From Isoetes taiwanensis (taxonomy: Eukaryota; Streptophyta; Lycopodiopsida; Isoetales; Isoetaceae): a stretch of 64,000 nt of DNA. The position numbers and the translations under genes were made by a program. Shown piece after piece: positions 1 through 12,268 of this stretch. The notes under the pieces were generated by a model. That model was not told where the DNA came from. It searched no databases and was given only the letters and a program-made list of their open reading frames with translations. Within the stretch, counting starts at the first letter, position 1. Each line of letters starts with the position of its first letter. The stretch lies in contig JAJEKV010000030.1 of assembly GCA_021234155.1 (NCBI GenBank), positions 14,624,003 to 14,688,002 on the forward strand, read 5' to 3'.

Positions 1-1415
1 CTGGTGGGTACTATTCCCCTGATGCCACTGCAGCAACTACTCGAACTTATTTCATCAGCATTCCAATCACTGCCATAACTGGTCATGTCACAGAAGAACA
101 TTTGGATCGATTATCACTGTACATGGCAATATATGGAGCATTGTTTCTTCTTGTTGGGGTAGCTGGAATCATTTTTCCAATCTTTTTTGCCCTCGCTGTG
201 GAGCAGATTATATCATGGCTTTTGATATTTGGAGGAGTTTTCTCACTTGGACAGTTTTTTATGATGTGTGGCGCGCCAGGAACAAGTTCATTTTTGCTTC
301 TTGGTGTACTACATCTTGCTCTAGGTCTTTCGATGCTTATCAAACCAATTGAGGGAGGGAATATTTTGATTTACGTCCTCAGTGGCTGGTTCTTGGCACA
401 TGTAAGTATTCTGTTAATTATATTTATTTAGTGTCTGCCTCAGCTGTGTTGGTTCTGAATAAGGGCAACTACGACCGCTCCATATACTTACGCTTGAGGT
501 AGCAAATGAAGTACTTATACTTAAAAAGTATACACTCAGTATAATTGTCTTGTCTTTTAAGTTCTTTTAGCAGCCGTCCTCCCTATAAATTTTGACTCTG
601 TTCTGTGAAACATAAAAACATGTTTGCAGTTTTGGCGTTCTTCAATGTACATGAACAACAATTTTACACCTTAAAAATGTAGTCATATTCTGAGGCTTTG
701 TGTGTGCCTTCAGATGCTAACCACAACATTGTGGTTCATTTGATGCCTGTAAAAGTTTTCAGTAGCATTTGCTTATCCACTCAAAACAGGTCAAGTTTTG
801 CTTGGGACTGCACTATGCATGTAGTATTTATCTCGCTTTAAATATTCATCTTTGTAGCATAGCCTAACTGCATTGCATAGCTTTTCCATATCTCTATATC
901 TTCATTATTTCTGGCCACTTTTGTAGCATCTTCTCTAATGTATGTTTGAGCTTTGCAGGGTTTGTTAAAGTCTTTGATGGCATGTCAAGTACGAACATTG
1001 ACATCCTGGCCGGCAGTATTGGCAAGTGGTTTGCTGTCTATTGTCCTTGCTTTCATGATGCTTGCATTGGCTCCCAGATATGGATTAGTGCTGCTTGGAG
1101 TCATTTTTGGGGCGGATTTGCTGGTGTCAGGGATTGCAATGCTGCTTATTGCCTGTATGGCATACTTTGGTAAGTGCATTTTGTATGTTACTGTTTGGAA
1201 GCTTCTAAATTTTTGAAATATATCTTCTGTGCTTATATTCAGTCTGACATTGAAATGTGTCTTTTAAGCTCACATTGTTTTAAATGTGTTTTCTAAGCTG
1301 AGGTTGTTAGTATATGTAAAATCCATCATTTATGTCTTCCTGTTTGTCAATTGCAGGTAGAAGATCCCCTGAGATACGGGAACCTTTCTTGATAGGGCCA
1401 ACTGCCATTCCGTGA
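1..1415 (+). CDS. HdeD/DUF308-family membrane protein, 3' part of a spliced gene
   Basis: Three exons join in frame: 3-401 (open to the window edge), 959-1169 and 1357-1415, ending in TGA at 1413-1415. Donors are GTAAGT at 402 and 1170; acceptors are the AGs at 957-958 and 1355-1356. Intron phases (0, then 1) match on both sides. The joined product is at least 222 residues. After a polar stretch with THis-Val-Thr-Glu-Glu it has six hydrophobic segments, the first around LYMAIYGALFLLVGVAGIIF and the last around GLVLLGVIFGADLLVSGIAM, with short loops and a short charged tail ending in IGPTAIP. That is the layout of HdeD, which in enterobacteria is an inner-membrane acid-resistance protein of about 190 residues; its biochemical role is not known. 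The N-terminus and promoter lie outside the window. Cell location (plastid, plasma membrane) cannot be read from this part. Confidence 0.8.
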
Positions 1416-2230
1416 TGTTTTACTGCAAGTATTAATTTGGATTGGCATATGAGAGATTTTTCTTGGCTTAATGGCAATAAAATTCTATCCGTCTCACTAT
1501 GGAGGACCTTTTTCTGAAGACATTTTGTTTGAATTGTGCAGAATTCATATAATATAGGGGGTTATGTATCAAACTTTTCTTGGAGATCTACGCCTTAACA
1601 CTTTAGCGTTAGTGTTTTCATAAATAGACAAGAAGTAGGAAGATGTAAAGCTAGTATAGGCTTGTTGGCAAGAGGATGGCTTCTTTACTGGTTAGTCCGT
1701 TCGAGACTTATAACAGGTAGTGGTTAGCCCATGAACAATCTTGTTTCTGGTCATGGATCTCATTTGAAACGGAAAGAGGATGATTTCCTTGCTGGTTAGT
1801 CCGTTTGAGACTTACAACAGGTAGTGGTGAACAAATCATATTTCTTGTTTCTGATCATAGATCCCATTCACTTCAACGCTCCTTACACAGGCTTGACTTC
1901 ATAAAGCCCCAATTTAAGATCACTGACGTGTGTTAATTCAGAATGGCAAAGTGCATCTCTTCATCCAATGCTTCATGCAATGGGTTTCGATGCCTAGTTC
2001 GTTCTTACACATTTTAATTCAGAAGGGCTGACATATTCTAATTCAGAAGGGCAAAGGCAAAGTGCATCTCTTCATCCGATTCATCTGATCACTTATATAT
2101 TCGTAGATGAGAGTTGTGAATAAAAATTGAAGTTGAATTGGTTGCGCCAATTGTAATTATGAAATAGAATGATTTGTTCTACAAGAAATTTATTGCGGCA
2201 GCCTGAATATTTCTCTTTACTACTCACTTA
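1416..2230. repeat. 3' flank of the HdeD-like gene with a 54-bp direct repeat
   Basis: No coding sequence is seen. The first part is probably the 3' UTR. Two nearly identical 54-bp units lie at 1672-1725 and 1776-1829, each centred on TGGTTAGTCCGTT(C/T)GAGACTTA. A shorter repeat (GGCAAAGTGCATCTCTTCATCC) occurs near 1944 and 2057. Confidence 0.5.
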
Positions 2231-2302
2231 TAGATGGACTTGTGTGACATTTGACTTGCGCTCAGTTTAAAATCAAAATCAAACATGCACTACTCGACAA
2301 TG

Positions 2303-2540
2303 TTGCTTTTTATTTTTTATGTCTAGTTGGAGAGGAGGGAAGGGAGGAGATGGGCTTGAGGTGTTGGACACAAATAGTGAGGATAGTTAAGAGTAAGCAT
2401 CATTGCTTGAGGATAGTTAAGAGTAAGCATCATTGCTTTTTATTTTTTATGAACTAGTTAGAGAGGAGGAAAGGGAGGAGATGGGCTTAAGGTGTTGGAT
2501 CAGAAACAAGTGAGGATAGTTAAGAGTAAGCACGAGTAAC
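2303..2540. repeat. Composite local direct repeats
   Basis: A 30-bp unit starting GAGGATAGTTAAGAG is repeated at 2379 and 2409 and recurs near 2513. A longer purine-rich unit starting AGTT(G/A)GAGAGGAGG is repeated at 2325 and 2456. TGCTTTTTATTTTTTAT occurs at 2303 and 2434. The block looks like successive local duplication. No gene is seen in it. Confidence 0.6.
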
Positions 2541-2574
2541 ATAGTGGCCATGAGTAACAGTGGCCATGAGTAAC

Positions 2575-2990
2575 ATAGTGGACAAACATTTCAAGAGCCA
2601 AGTAACGTAAATGCAACTTAGGTTGCATTCTGCCATATCCGCCAATGGCATTGCGCCATCTGGCAAAGGTTCTTTTCCAGAACTACTCCTAATCTTACAG
2701 CGGCAGCCGTTCTTGAACTTACTCAACGTTCTTGAAGATTTACCTTCGATTCTCACCATTTACCTCTCATTCTGGCGTTTCTACCCCTGATTCTGGAGAT
2801 TTTACCTCTGATTCCGGAGCTCCAAGGTGCAGAATGCAACCTAAGTTGCATCCCGTTATAGGAATGGTTTCGCCGATTCGTGGAGTCATCCCGCCTCCAA
2901 GGCGCTCCGCGTCGGCAGGATTCCTCCCGAATCGGCAAGAACCGCCATTCTTATATACATAGTGGACAAACATTTCAAGAGCCAAGTAAC
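2575..2990. repeat. 352-bp insert with perfect inverted repeat, between 32-bp direct repeats
   Basis: Identical 32-bp sequences (starting ATAGTGGACAAACATTTC) lie at 2575-2606 and 2959-2990. The DNA between holds a perfect 23-bp inverted repeat (2611-2633 and 2829-2851), each arm itself nearly palindromic around CAACTTAGGTTG. At 2745-2825 about four imperfect 20-22-bp units of the type ATTCTGGxxxTTTACCTCTG follow one another. It could be a MITE-like insert or a duplication product; no typical short target duplication identifies a superfamily. Confidence 0.5.
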
Positions 2991-3055
2991 ATAGTGGACA
3001 AACATTTGACAAAAATGGCACTAACACAATTTGAGCCCTAGTGAAGAAGCAGGAC

Positions 3056-3149
3056 CCTAGCCAACTTTTTACCAATATTTGATATTGGGCGAGATATTAG
3101 AACCTAGCCAACTTTTTACCAATATTTGATATTGGGCGAGATATTAGAA
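3056..3149. repeat. Perfect 47-bp tandem duplication
   Basis: Units at 3056-3102 and 3103-3149 are identical over 47 bp (each starts CCTAGCCAACTTTTTACC). Perfect identity suggests a recent event. Confidence 0.85.
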
Positions 3150-3189
3150 GTCCAGTATCCCTCCCTAAATTTCAACAAGAAGCAAGCAT

Positions 3190-3690
3190 GGCCTCAAAGG
3201 TACTTCCATCTGTAAAACATGGGAGACGGGCAATTTGATTTAGTTTGTTTCATCTTTGGACGAATCTTTGCAAAAGTACTTGGTATTGCCGGCACTGGAG
3301 CACTGCAATCTTCTTCAATCTCTTCTGCTGGTACCAAGGCATCCAAAAGTGACTTGTTTTTATTGAACCAAGAATACTATGCTCCCCTGTGCTCTTCTTT
3401 CACCTTAGAAAATGTGGATTCAATCACATCCAACAAACTCTTACTTTGAAAGTAAGAATTCTTCGAGTGGGCAATGAAGTATTTTGAGGAGGCCTTGATA
3501 AAGGCCAATCGGATAACTCTCATCTGCTTCTCTAAGAGCAAGCTTTGAAAATCCCAACAATCTGTGTCCAGTGTTCCTTTGGCTGGAATGAAATCCCCGA
3601 AGCAATACCATAGCTGCTTTGCTGGGCATCATTGTCTTGAGGAAATCCTGCTCAGAGATCTTCATCTCCTTATTAATCTTCGAGGACAAT
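3190..3690 (-). pseudogene. Decayed coding remnant, unknown protein
   Basis: On the minus strand two frames give protein-like sequence in sequence. The first runs from about 3689 to 3441 and contains FLKTMMPSKAAMVLLRGF. After a stop or frame change it continues as ESTFSKVKEEHRG. Another shift leads to KSLLDALVPAEEIEED and a lysine/proline-rich end near 3200. Composition looks like real coding sequence rather than chance, but I recognise no family. It could be a retroelement Gag remnant or an old gene fragment. Confidence 0.3.
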
Positions 3691-3699
3691 CTTTGGCTC

Positions 3700-5870
3700 G
3701 GGAAATCTTTGGATGACCAAAATCCCTATTTTTCATAATCAGTCCCTTCTTTGTGGCCTTGCCGGATCTAAAGATAGAACCCACCAATACTTAATGTCTT
3801 TGATGTTTCTTTGTCAAAGTGAATCTCTGTTCAAGATTTCGAAACACATAGTAGAAAATTCTTACTCCAGACTAGGCACAAGAAAAACCTCCAGTCAGGA
3901 GAGATCTCAGGGATGCGCTTAAATATTACAGATAGGCCAAGAATTAGCTTTCATGAATAGTCACCTAAAACCCCTTCCATGATCAACATCATCATGTATT
4001 TCAAGTTTTTGAGGCTCTGTAAGCCACAAGGACCCTGCTTTGCGAACCTGACCAAGCTTCTGTTTTGGGACCTGCGAACCATACCAGGCTTTGGGGCCTG
4101 CGAATCAGGCTTATAGGCCTTACAACTCACACTAGACAGGCTCCATCTCTAAGGCTTATTTTTATACTTCCTATTCTTGATAAAACAGGGAATTGTACCT
4201 TGGTTTTGGAGTTTCGATTTGAATTGCCTGCAGAAGAACCAACGACTAGAAAAGGACGTGCTATAATTTTCTGGCCCGAGACTTTTAGTGTGATCTTAAA
4301 TAGAATCGAAGGCAGAGGGTAGTTCCCCTGCCATCATTTATTGTGACGAGCCTGCCGAGTTGACCCTCCTGGCAACTCGGAATCTTGTCTATACTTAAGG
4401 CTAGATCTAGGTTGATATGAAAACTTTAATCAACTATGTTGGTGAAGAATTTAATCTTCCAATAAATAATGGAGAATGATTCCCTTCTTATATATAACTA
4501 ATATCCAACTATTGTAATATAGTTCAAGAGAAATACATCCATAATAGATTTATTCAAAACCAAAGCTAAGATTCAGCTTCTAGAAGACTCCAAACTCAGC
4601 CACGATCTTGAACAGTGCCACTGCTACTGGCCCGAGCACCACCTTGCTCAATCACTACATACACTCAAATGGGTTAGTCCTCGTGACTAAGTGGGGATCC
4701 CATAGCTGCTTCTGCATACATGAAAACACTCTGGAATCTTGGATAACAAGAATACTCAAGACAAAGAACCTATGGTGCAATGCTAGACGATGACAACAAA
4801 GTAAACATCATGAACATCCAGAGGAAAGAACATAACTAAAGTACCAAACCATCATTTACAAACTCTGGGACAATGGGTAGCTCAGCCAGCCTATATACAA
4901 GCCCCATTAGCAGGATAACGCTCAGCCAGCTTACGTTCCAAACCGTGTAACAGAGTGGTGAGGTGGACCTCGTATGCGCATACCCTCTCAGCCCATATCT
5001 GGCACTGGAGGACCTCTTACCATGGGAGTCCACAAGAGTTGATGTGCATCCGCAACAGGAAGCTACGTCTGTGAGGAAGTCACGCCCAGTGTCACAGAGC
5101 ACAAATACAAAGAACATAGAACATGAGTCATGCCGGAGCAACCCAGGCCACCGTACCTGGAAGTCCGACCCCAGACAATCCAAGTACATACAAAATAACA
5201 AGAACAACAGTGGGACAATGCAAAGACCATGACATGTGTTTTCATTAAACAATTATTAAACATGTACCTAGACCTTGCTCTTGCCAAGGTTGCCCATACA
5301 ATCTTACCATGTCGAAGTAGCAAGTTCGATGATGAAACCCAATAGCGAACAAACATATCGATGTAGCATGCTCGAATAATTACTACAAGGTCGGTGCAGA
5401 AATAACTCCACAACATTATTTAATTTAGGCCCCTTAGCTATGGTTTTTAGAATTTTAATATGAAAAGCCACTTCCTTATCTAAGTAATCAATTGTACATC
5501 CAAACTGGAGTCTTCAAACTTACACTTTCCCAGCTTAGAATCCGTAAGGACTCCTAACCGTAACTGCCTGAAATTCCTGTCAAGCAATCCCTAGGCTAGC
5601 CCCATCTCCAGGAGCCAAAATTATCACTGACCCAAACTCTTTAGAATTATGTACATTCTTTTACCTTTAGTTAGCAATTAATTCACACAATATTCTCGTT
5701 TACAATTATCTAAGCTAAATAACAACTCGTGTCCATGCCCATCATATAGAGCAGCTTTGAAGCAAAATTCTCCGCTATGACTCATGCAAAGTAACTAAGC
5801 CCTATCCTCAAAGGTTTATATTCTTACTCATTGCTCGCACATCTCAGACTGCTTCCCACTTGCCACCCCC
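3700..5870. other. Intergenic, no gene recognised
   Basis: There are several open frames, the longest 138 codons at 4836-5252 on the minus strand. Their composition (rich in Cys, Leu and Phe, no motif) does not persuade me that they are genes. A short inverted repeat, CCGAGTTG/CAACTCGG, lies near 4351-4378. The stretch may contain old LTR material, but I find no terminus. Confidence 0.4.
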
Positions 5871-5879
5871 TTTCTCTTT

Positions 5880-8110
5880 GCCGCCTTGAATCCCCCCACT
5901 TTGCCAACAAATAGGAATTGTGCCTCCGCATGGTCTCCTGGAATTGTCGGGGCTTCCCATGGTAGAAGGGAGATAGTCTCAACTCAGTTGCCGCAGACAT
6001 GGATCTCATCTTCCTCATGGAAACATGGGAGCATGCGAGGACCACAGCGGGATACCCGACTTTGCCGAGGATACCCAGCACTACTCAATCTTCAAAGATT
6101 GCACAGAAAGCGGGGGCATGGGGGTTGCCCTGCTACTACCGAACAACCTTGGCACAGATCAATCTCCTTGTTCAAGAGGACAAGCAATAACTGGTACTGT
6201 GAGTCGTGTGCAAAAGCAAGCGAGTAGACCCCTCTTTGTGGCGACACGCTACTTTCCACATGCGCGAAAGCAACTTCTATCACACCCACTTTCGGATGTG
6301 GATAGGCCGGACCCTATGTCGATCTATATGATGACATCTAAAGATAAGCAGTTAGGCGTGTCATACTCCTTAGAGACTTCAATGCGGCGCATCGAGGTAG
6401 AACAACCCATGAGATTTGATCCCTTGACCGATGATATATTGCAGTTCGTCTGCAGAAGGAGCTTGGCCATGGACATCGATGACAATCAGTCCACGCTATG
6501 GTCGGCGGTTGCTTTTGCTCTGCAAAGATCTTTGACCTCGGTGTCTGCAATGGATCGGGCACGTGGCCTTCCACCGCAAGAGCACTTGTAGGCGGGGAAA
6601 ACCCGGGGCGGATCTAGTGTAGTGGACTATGTGCTGGTGCCCGAGCGGGGGTATGCATGTCGCCAAGCACTTTCGGTGGGAACAACTACTTGGGGATGAA
6701 GAGATCGACTGGACCACTTACCACTTTACTTGAAGTTGGCTTGGCGGGTTGTGCGAACCCCGGTGCAACAACTCCTCATATGCCTCAGCTGCGATTGGAT
6801 TATGAACATGCAAGGGCTTATGCCCAGATGCTTATAGATGACCTGTGCAATATCCTACACTAGAGCAACAGATAGGCCGGCCGCCCGATGTGCTTAGGAT
6901 CTTGGCGAGAGGTGCTTTGGCATAAGCGCCCGCGACGGACCTCGAAACACAACCTTCCCATGTAATCAATGGTTTGATCAAGAGTGCAAGGAACACAAAC
7001 GCTGGCTCCGCCAAGTCACAGACCCTGCTTTACGCCCACATGCGGTCAGCACCGCATCTTCCTTAAAGCTAAGAAAGCTAGGTACATTGCGGTAGCATCA
7101 AAGGGAAATGTTTTACCTCCTCGAACGGCGTCACCCCGTGACCTTCCGGCGAAGGGTTCTTAGAAAGCCGATCTGACCCCCGGGGAATATCACTCCCGAA
7201 AGTGGAGGCAATACTTGCAATGACTATACGACCCTCGGGGTGCACATGCGGCATTACCCTTGCAAGAAGGCCAAGTCCGAAATCACAGATTCGGACATAG
7301 AACAAGGCTTACAAAACATCTTGCCAATGGGAAAGCCCCGGACTTGGATGGTATGCAAAAGAGTAATTGCTTAAGTGGGTGGCCGTCCATAATACCGATC
7401 TTTGAACACCTTGTTCAACAAGGCATTACAGAAGGCTTCCCTACCGCAATGGACCAATAGCGAGTTGTTCCCATCTATAAGGCAAGTGACCCACTTTGCC
7501 CGACCCACCACCGAACAATCATGAATTGATTCGGTGTTTGCAAAAATGCTTTGGGATTCTCGAAAGCAGCAGTTGATGGGGGGAAGGAGGAAGCGCAGAG
7601 GTGCGGGCCCTCATCCGACATGATTCGGACCTCGCACTCAACCATTGACCACATCTTCACGTTGCGAACTCGATTGAAGATAGCAGTGAACCGCCGATCT
7701 ATATTGTTGCTTTGTGGATTTTTGGCGGGCGTTTGACACTTTAAGCGTCGGGAAAAACTATGGGCAAGATCAAAGAACAACCGGGGTTCCTGTGAGATTT
7801 GCAGAATGCAGTGTACAGGCTATATGAAAGATGCTCGGGTCGGTTGCAGCAGACAAGCCAACCATTTGATAGTAGTATTGGGGTTCGTCAAGGATGCCCT
7901 CTCTCCCCAATAATGTTTGGGCTTTACATTGATCAATTGGAGAGCTGGCTTGCTGATAATGGGGGCGATGGAGCTCAACTTCTCTATCAGATCATCAGAC
8001 AGTTAATATATGCTGATGATGTGGACCTCCTAGCTTACACACCAGCAGACATGCAATGACAGATTGACGGTTATCATATTATTGAATCCTTCTTAGCGAG
8101 GTGATCAAGC
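5880..8110 (+). pseudogene. Non-LTR retrotransposon (LINE), endonuclease and RT, broken
   Basis: The order is that of a LINE ORF2. An APE-type endonuclease start, MVSWNCRGFPW, lies at about 5931-5963 and is followed by DLIFLMETWE. SVVDYVLV and LDHLPLYL near 6618-6725 match the SxxDYVLV and SDHxPL ends of the endonuclease. The reverse transcriptase begins with NGKAPDLDGMQ at about 7325, then VVPIYKASDP and STIDHIFTLR. It ends with GVRQGCPLSPIMFGLYIDQL and the catalytic IYADDVDLLA at 7888-8033. Stops and frameshifts separate these blocks, so it cannot make a working protein. No RNase H or zinc-knuckle end is found; the copy is 3'-incomplete or decays beyond 8.1 kb. The FGLYID signature sets it apart from the L1-type LINE at 60 kb. 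Confidence 0.85.
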
Positions 8111-9846
8111 TCACGAAGAGGTTCCAATATGTTGGATATATGTCAACAATGTATATAGTTTTAGTACTCCATACGTGTTTCTTCCCAATCCTTAAAGCTT
8201 TGCTTCATTCTTGGGTCCATCCTTTCTAAAAGAAATGACAAAAATCTACTCGAAATTTCGTCCCAATCCCATCATGGATCTTATCACCCATAATTCTAAG
8301 ATATTCAACTATCTGATAGGTCCTCTAGCTTGCTTAAAGCTGGTGTAGTCGTTAGTCGTTGGAGTAGCAAGGCGATGATCCATAATTTATTGAAAAATCT
8401 GGTCTCCTTGGAGTTGTTGTATAATCATTCGTGTGCCCTGCTTCTTTTGTCGAACATATTATGACTCTTGACTCTTCTCGTCCTTAATGTTGATTTTGAC
8501 TATCTTCATTAAAGTTATCCATCTTAGTGGACTTGGTGATGTAGTGGCGACACAAGGATCGGTGTCGCATCCCAAAGGCTTGAAGGTAATGTTCACCACT
8601 GTGTAGAATCTTTCATGTCGGCTCATCTGCTTTAGAGGTTACGAGATTTGAGGATGATTCTTCTAACTCCTGAATTGATATTATTGTGTTGACCTTGTTG
8701 ATTCGATTTTTCGTCTTGCTGGTCACATGTTGTTGTTCTAAGGCTGATGACAATGTTGAGTGCTTTATCACTTCTAATTGTGCAACTTCTCTTCTTGAGA
8801 GAAGTTTATTTGCATCCATGTGCAGGGACTATAATCTTGAGTGATCAGTTAGTAATGCTGGTATTTGGTCCCCCATGATGCCTCTTCTTGATTGTGTTTG
8901 ACCTCCAATCTCTAAGGTAGAAGATCGTCATGATCTTCAGATGGTGCTTGCCGAGGTTGATGTAGCTGGTTTGAAGTATCGGGGCTGATGAGGAAGAAGT
9001 TTGTTGCAGTGTCGCCATATTCCTATTCCTGAGCAGCCCACCCTTGCTGGCTTGTAATACCTCTTTAGTCAAAGCATGTTTGCTTGAAGTCTAAATTTGA
9101 TACTACTATGGCCTATATATCTGCGATAGTTGCCCTTCCTAGGAGGTATGTCAAGTCTCATCCTTTAGGACTCTTGATGTCATAAGTCGATGAAGTCGTC
9201 TACTTGTTGGCGGCGTAGCTGTGACATTAGTCATTGATGTGGGGCCCTTCCTCAAGACAATATGGCACTTGGAGAATATCCTTGACTAGGAGATGTTCCT
9301 CCCCTAATGTGATCAATTTTATAAGTGCCATGGTGCCCATTGGATGTTGCATAGCCCTCTTGGCAACTCTTGTGTCTAATCTTGATGTCGCAATCATCCT
9401 TCCTATAGGCTCCCCTTTATTATTTATGTTCGGGCTTCCCTGTACACCAACTTAGCCTTTGATTTGCTGAAATTTCTTCTATAAGATTGCCCTCTGCTTT
9501 CAATTCGTTGATGTTGTTGAGTGGCTCCACTGTCGAGGCTTGAGGATCTGCAACGAAGGTTCTCCTAACCTATTTGACTGCCCTAAAGTGCACAAGACAA
9601 CTAATACTACCACAACAACAATTACTTATGTCTACTTACTCTACAAACCCTATTTTTATACCTTTATCCACTCTACCTCAATTGACCCACTTGGCATTTG
9701 GCACTTTACTAGACACTGAGAAAGGTACTTATTTACTGTTATGGGGTGGTAGAAGGAGACTTATTCACTGGTGTACTTGGTGTGTGAGACTAAATTACCT
9801 AGATAGAATGAATTCCTAGATAATTATCTTTGATATAAAGGCATGG
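8111..9846. other. Unassigned spacer
   Basis: No recognisable domain is present. Two minus-strand frames of 68 and 75 codons (8613-8819 and 8845-9072) are hydrophilic and Ser/Thr-rich. They could be a low-complexity remnant of a mobile element, but nothing supports a call. Confidence 0.3.
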
Positions 9847-12255
9847 TGTGACGCTCCCTGAACATATACGACCCTCGGACGTATACATACTGGGACTTTC
9901 CCCTCCCATGGCGATCAACTCGCCACGAGCAGGGCCCTCCGTATAACTCGGGCCATCTATAGAGAGATGCTCGAGTGAAGGACACAGAGGGGTCATTCGG
10001 CCCACGCCTTCAATGGGGCTCCTATGTCGCGGAAGCGTGAATACAAGGTTAGCACACAGCAAAACCATATCATAAAATACCACCACGAAGGGTGGCACAT
10101 CCATCCATGTGACAATAATAAGAATATGCATTTAATACTAAGGAAAACACCCAAACCCATGGTTCTACCCCGGCTCAGACTCCAGTGAGGATCGACTGAC
10201 GGCTAGGTCTCAAGAGATCAGCAGACCGAATCTTGACATGGCGTTGGCTGCAGGGTAATAAAGAGTGGCTAAAATTCGCCAAATGGCGATTTTTTAGACC
10301 TTTAGTCAAATTTCATGGCTAAAGTTTATAAAGGCAATTTTTTTAGAAAAAGCATAATTTAGCCACTCCAAAAGGGGGTAAATTCTGAACACTTAGAGTT
10401 TAGACGGGATTGTTTGCTGCATGGTGTACTGAATCGCCTTCTCTAAAGTTGATTAGAAGAACCCTGATCAATTCAAATAGCCATGCCAAATTCTATTCAG
10501 GGATCTCTTTCATTTAGGAATTGCCATTAGCTACCTCAATCATATTTTGAATTTGTGTGTATAAGTTGTTTAGGTTAAATGCTATGAAGAATGTTACATG
10601 ATGTGCATTTTAAGCTTTAAATAGTAGTGCTCTCTTCTTGCAATTGTTGACCCTAAAGGGCTTTATCACCAAATTCACCATTTGGATGCATTTGACCCCA
10701 ACGTAAACATGCGATATTGTTTGTTCCTTATGAATTGTACTTTGAACAACTTTGTTATCGTTTTGTAAAAGAAGCATATTGAATCAATGTCATTCATGTA
10801 CTAATCAGTGCTCAAAGTTTGAAGTTAAATAGTTGCACTTTAGCTGGAGACCAAGAAAAATTCGCCAACATCAGAATTTTATGTCATATAAATTTTACAT
10901 TTTAGCCAAGTGGGAAGATAATTAAAGGGCTTTATTTTATCAAATTTCGCCAAGCAAAAAATCTAAGAACTTTTGTTTTCATAGGTTTAGCCAACCTTAA
11001 TTTGAATAGAAAAACATTTAGGGCCGTTAAAATTTACCCTGGTTGGCTGGCATAGAACATCGGCTAGGGTTGTCCACTCCATCCGCCCCTCCTGTGCACA
11101 CTTTGCAGATGAGTCGAATCATGCTATGGCATCACTATAGCCTTCCGGACACGCAGACTCAAGGTATCACCCTTCGAGCCTACTCCAGGGTTCATGAAGC
11201 CCCGTCCGATGAGGCAGGTCAGGGAAGCGTCCCCTTCCAGGATCACAGTGGTTCCATGGGTGAGCTAGAGAATACGTGCCGCATCAGTGACCCCCGCATC
11301 CGTACCCGACTTACTCACCCTAAATCTACTCAAAGTGCAAGGTGCCCCATACGGGTCACACCTCTACACCCAGGGAGTGTCAGACCCATACTCGGCCCTC
11401 TACGTGACCGACTATCAGGCCTAGCCCACTGTAGGAGTCTCAGGAGCCTTTTATGTTCGTGCAAGACCCCACCCCCACTTCACCACTGTGTCCCTTGTTT
11501 GGTGCTAAGCCATTCCATAGCATCCACGACTCGATGGTCTCTTGTGCACAGGCCGAATATAACGGGAAATACACGGATCAAACTAGGAGTATGATACCAA
11601 CATGGCTCAGAGGTCTCTACCCCCCTTAATTCCCCCATTTCCAGAGTAATACTATGCAAAGAATTATCAATCCATCCTTTTAGGAACAAGACCAGAATCA
11701 GAATTAAAGAGAACTCACCTTTACAATCAAGGGTCAGTTCCTACAAGTAAAGCACAGAGAGAACAGAAGAAATAAACACTACAAGTGCCCAACAGGGCGC
11801 TACTCTAGAAATATCAAGCTACACTAACCACCCACCTAAGTTCCTGCTGGATCCGTTGTCATTGGTGCTTCCATCTTCCCTGGACTTGGCGCTCAGCTCT
11901 GGACACAGAGGTAAAGGTGCTTGGCAAGGTGGGCGCTCAGCTACTGCTCCTCTTGATCGATTTTGGGAGTCAATTAGGGATAGGGGTCAAGTTGATGGCC
12001 CAATTTGGAAGTCCCCATGCTGGCCAATCGATTTAGGCCAGGTGGCGCCTTCCCAAAGCATTAATTAACTTAATTAATCCATTTATATATTAATTCCTTA
12101 ATTGTAGGTTATTATCCTTAATAATTAAATTAACATAGCTAATTTAATCCCTTTTAGGTCAACCCCCTAGGTTACATTACCCCATGGTGGCGTACCTTTA
12201 CTGGGTGACGTGTCTGTATTTGTACATATGCCGTATAAATACATGGAAGGTCACA
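9847..12255 (-). mobile_element. LTR of Ty3/Gypsy element A, left copy (3' LTR by position)
   Basis: The copy begins TGTGACGCTCC and ends GGTCACA, so its ends form a short inverted repeat with TG...CA. Without its 791-bp insert it is about 1,610 bp. It matches the sequence at 30564-32162 along its length, by eye at roughly nine in ten bases, including blocks around TCGGACGTATA, GGACACAGAGGGGTCATTCG and CATCGGCTAGGGTTGTCC. It lies in minus orientation: just inside its right edge is a polypurine tract on the minus strand. Flanks are CATGG on the left and TTCTC on the right, so there is no simple target duplication. Confidence 0.85.
10251..11041. mobile_element. Non-autonomous hAT element with 8-bp target duplication
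   Basis: The 791-bp insert starts CAGGGTAA and ends TTACCCTG, a perfect 8-bp terminal inverted repeat. It is flanked by GTTGGCTG on both sides (10243-10250 and 11042-11049). The related LTR at 30564-32162 lacks the insert at the matching position (around 30965), which gives an empty site. The 8-bp duplication and CAGGG ends are typical of the hAT superfamily. A subterminal inverted repeat, GAGTGGCTAAA/TTTAGCCACTC, lies at 10263-10273 and 10358-10368. There is no transposase frame, so it must have been moved by another hAT element. Confidence 0.9.
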
Positions 12256-12268
12256 TTCTCCCCTCCTT
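12256..12268 (-). promoter_or_regulatory. Polypurine tract of element A
   Basis: Read on the minus strand, AAGGAGGGGAGAA directly abuts the TGTGACC start of the left LTR. This is where an LTR retrotransposon primes its second DNA strand. It shows that the left LTR is a 3' LTR in minus orientation rather than a solo LTR. Confidence 0.75.

Noticed and set aside
4836-5252. 138-codon minus-strand frame
   Set aside because: Overlaps open frames on the other strand, has no motif and an odd Cys/Leu-rich composition.
9847-12255. Left LTR as a solo LTR
   Set aside because: A polypurine tract sits directly at its inner edge, which a solo LTR flanked by host DNA would not have.
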